Assembly: GCF_905207245.1 (NCBI RefSeq)
Contig: NZ_CAJLKP010000106.1
Span: 1-15,395, forward strand
From: an uncultured Bacteroides sp.
GTDB taxonomy: Bacteria > Bacteroidota > Bacteroidia > Bacteroidales > Bacteroidaceae
Direction of reading: 5' to 3'
DNA length: 15,395 bases
The notes beneath the pieces are model-generated. The model was not told the origin of the DNA and searched no databases. It saw nothing but the letters and a program-made list of their open reading frames with translations. Both the position numbers and the translations under genes were made by a program. Shown piece by piece: positions 14,734-15,395 of this stretch. Positions within the stretch are counted from its first letter, which is position 1, and every line of letters starts with the position of its first letter.

Positions 14734-14763
14734 AATCACTTATTATACAAAGCTCTATCACTT
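14500..14763. repeat. Source-type segment of the dispersed repeat shared with the remnant
   Basis: The blocks 14500-14541 and 14701-14763 recur as one continuous stretch at 12811-12913. They are in the same orientation, about 1.8 kb apart, and include DNA upstream of the gene start. This means a DNA segment, not only the reading frame, was duplicated or exchanged. Confidence 0.85.
14540..14710. repeat. 10-bp direct repeats TCGACCATTT inside the 101-aa gene
   Basis: Exact copies lie at 14540-14549 and 14701-14710, 161 bp apart. Recombination or slippage between them yields exactly the deletion junction found in the remnant at 12851-12860. Since 161 is not a multiple of three, such a deletion also breaks the frame. 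Confidence 0.8.
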
Positions 14764-14803
14764 TTCTTTTTTATGTATCCTCCTACGAAATGGAAACTCA
14801 CAG

Positions 14804-14998
14804 CTAATGTTTGTTTTGCCTATTTTTCCTTGATAATAAAGAAAAAACATGAACTAACATATTAATAGTAACCATAACTGTTATCGTAAGACATACAATC
14901 ATCCAAAATGTTATATCTTTTTCATTAAAAAGATACTGCAATAGAAAAGCAACTACTGCACCTCCTATAATGTATTTCAAAACAAATGAATACTTCAT
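14804..14998 (-). CDS. Small two-helix inner-membrane protein
   Basis: A 64-aa protein starting at the ATG read from 14998. Two hydrophobic segments (about residues 7-23 and 30-52) are joined by a short loop N-E-K-D-I-T, and the C-terminus is strongly basic (S-R-K-N-R-Q-N-K-H), suggesting an N-in, C-in hairpin. The family is not recognised. It lies between the putative lipoprotein gene (92 bp upstream) and the 101-aa gene (70 bp downstream), all on one strand. The reading frame is short, but the coherent membrane topology and positive-inside tail support a real gene. Function is unknown. Confidence 0.55.
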   Translation of the reverse strand: MKYSFVLKYIIGGAVVAFLLQYLFNEKDITFWMIVCLTITVMVTINMLVHVFSLLSRKNRQNKH

Positions 14999-15090
14999 AT
15001 TATTGATAAATTAAATGTTTCATAAAATTCATTTTACGCTACGTCTCTACAGCCATATTACACTAAATTCCCTATCTATTACTATACCCA

Positions 15091-15324
15091 TTAATCAATC
15101 GGTCCACCATAGGTTCTAATAAAAAAATCTTCCACTTTTTTCAAAGACTCTTCAGTTACTGAATCATAGCTAACAACTTCTATATAAGATCCTCCACGAC
15201 AATATTTTTCCTCAAGCTCCCGAATCCTATCTTTTTTCTCCTGCAGAGACATTTCACATTTTGGCAAAACAGCTTCTACAGCAACCACATCTATGTCATC
15301 ATTGGCACAGCTTTGCCAACCCAC
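15091..15324 (-). CDS. Small probable lipoprotein, start region broken by frame change
   Basis: The frame encodes 77 aa from a GTG at 15324 and begins G-W-Q-S-C-A-N-D-D, a lipidation-like Cys followed by acidic residues. In frame upstream are codons for P-L-I-V-V-C-V, completing a hydrophobic signal segment, but with no start codon before a TAA. In the next frame a GTG at 15353-15351 reads V-K-K-N-H then stops. Adding one base (or removing two) near 15341 would join M-K-K-N to L-I-V-V-C-V-G-W-Q-S-C, a normal 15-residue Bacteroides lipoprotein leader. The mature part is mostly charged, with a coiled-coil-like helix (Q-E-K-K-D-R-I-R-E-L-E-E-K), and ends F-I-R-T-Y-G-G-P-I-D. The family is unknown. 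It may be a pseudogene, a sequencing error or a real alternative start. Confidence 0.5.
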   Translation of the reverse strand: MGWQSCANDDIDVVAVEAVLPKCEMSLQEKKDRIRELEEKYCRGGSYIEVVSYDSVTEESLKKVEDFFIRTYGGPID

Positions 15325-15395
15325 ACAGACTACTATTAATGGTTCTTCTTCACTTTAGTTGAAGACTTTTCTCCGTCGGTTTTATTTTAAATCTC

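Noticed and set aside
1..15395. CRISPR arrays, tRNA or rRNA genes, insertion sequences, replication origins
   Set aside because: I saw no regularly spaced repeats, no cloverleaf-like conserved tRNA segments, no rRNA sequence and no transposase-like reading frame on either strand.

Overview
The window looks like a chromosomal segment of a gut Bacteroides species or close relative. Signs are Bacteroidota -7 promoter elements (TAnnTTTG), no Shine-Dalgarno dependence, lipoprotein signals with acidic residues after the lipidated Cys (C-S-N-D-E, C-V-D-D), secreted GH97 and LacZ-type GH2 enzymes, and a fimbrillin/DUF5119/DUF3575 locus. Every gene I can support is on the minus strand, so transcription runs from high to low coordinates. 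Family assignments are from motif recognition, not database searches.

Right end (about 12.9-15.4 kb): an AT-rich cluster of small genes. In transcription order these are a probable lipoprotein whose signal peptide is cut off by a reading-frame break, a two-helix membrane protein, two unrecognised small proteins (101 and 122 aa) ending in a similar amphipathic tail, and a DUF4369/thioredoxin-fold TlpA-like protein. Beyond it lies an internally deleted, dead copy of the 101-aa gene. The deletion matches recombination between two 10-bp repeats (TCGACCATTT) still present in the intact gene.

Middle (6.3-12.5 kb): a fimbrial operon encoding a DUF3575 outer-membrane barrel candidate, a DUF5119 FimB/Mfa2-like lipoprotein overlapping it by ATGA, a 421-aa fimbrillin (likely shaft subunit) and a protein of about 1,080 aa. 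The last joins a fimbrillin-type N-terminus to a large C-terminal region with FISUMP/C-type-lectin-like motifs and is probably the tip adhesin. A strong 23-bp-arm hairpin with a U-tract follows its stop codon.

Left part: a 909-bp gene-free region rich in palindromes (a perfect 22-bp inverted repeat containing two AGCACGTGCT palindromes 22 bp apart, a 14-bp palindrome, and TTTACCTACAC repeats) precedes a two-gene glycosidase operon. It encodes a secreted LacZ-type GH2 beta-galactosidase with all key residues, then a GH97 protein 17 bp downstream. The GH97 keeps two expected calcium ligands but lacks the usual GH97 acid Glu and the retaining-type nucleophile Asp, so its chemistry is not predictable from characterised members. 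The left edge cuts a gene whose first 29 codons form a twin-arginine signal. No SusC/SusD pair or regulator lies in the window.

The points most worth following are the altered GH97 active site, the operator-like palindromes before the GH2 gene, the deletion remnant in the small-gene cluster, and the frame-broken lipoprotein.
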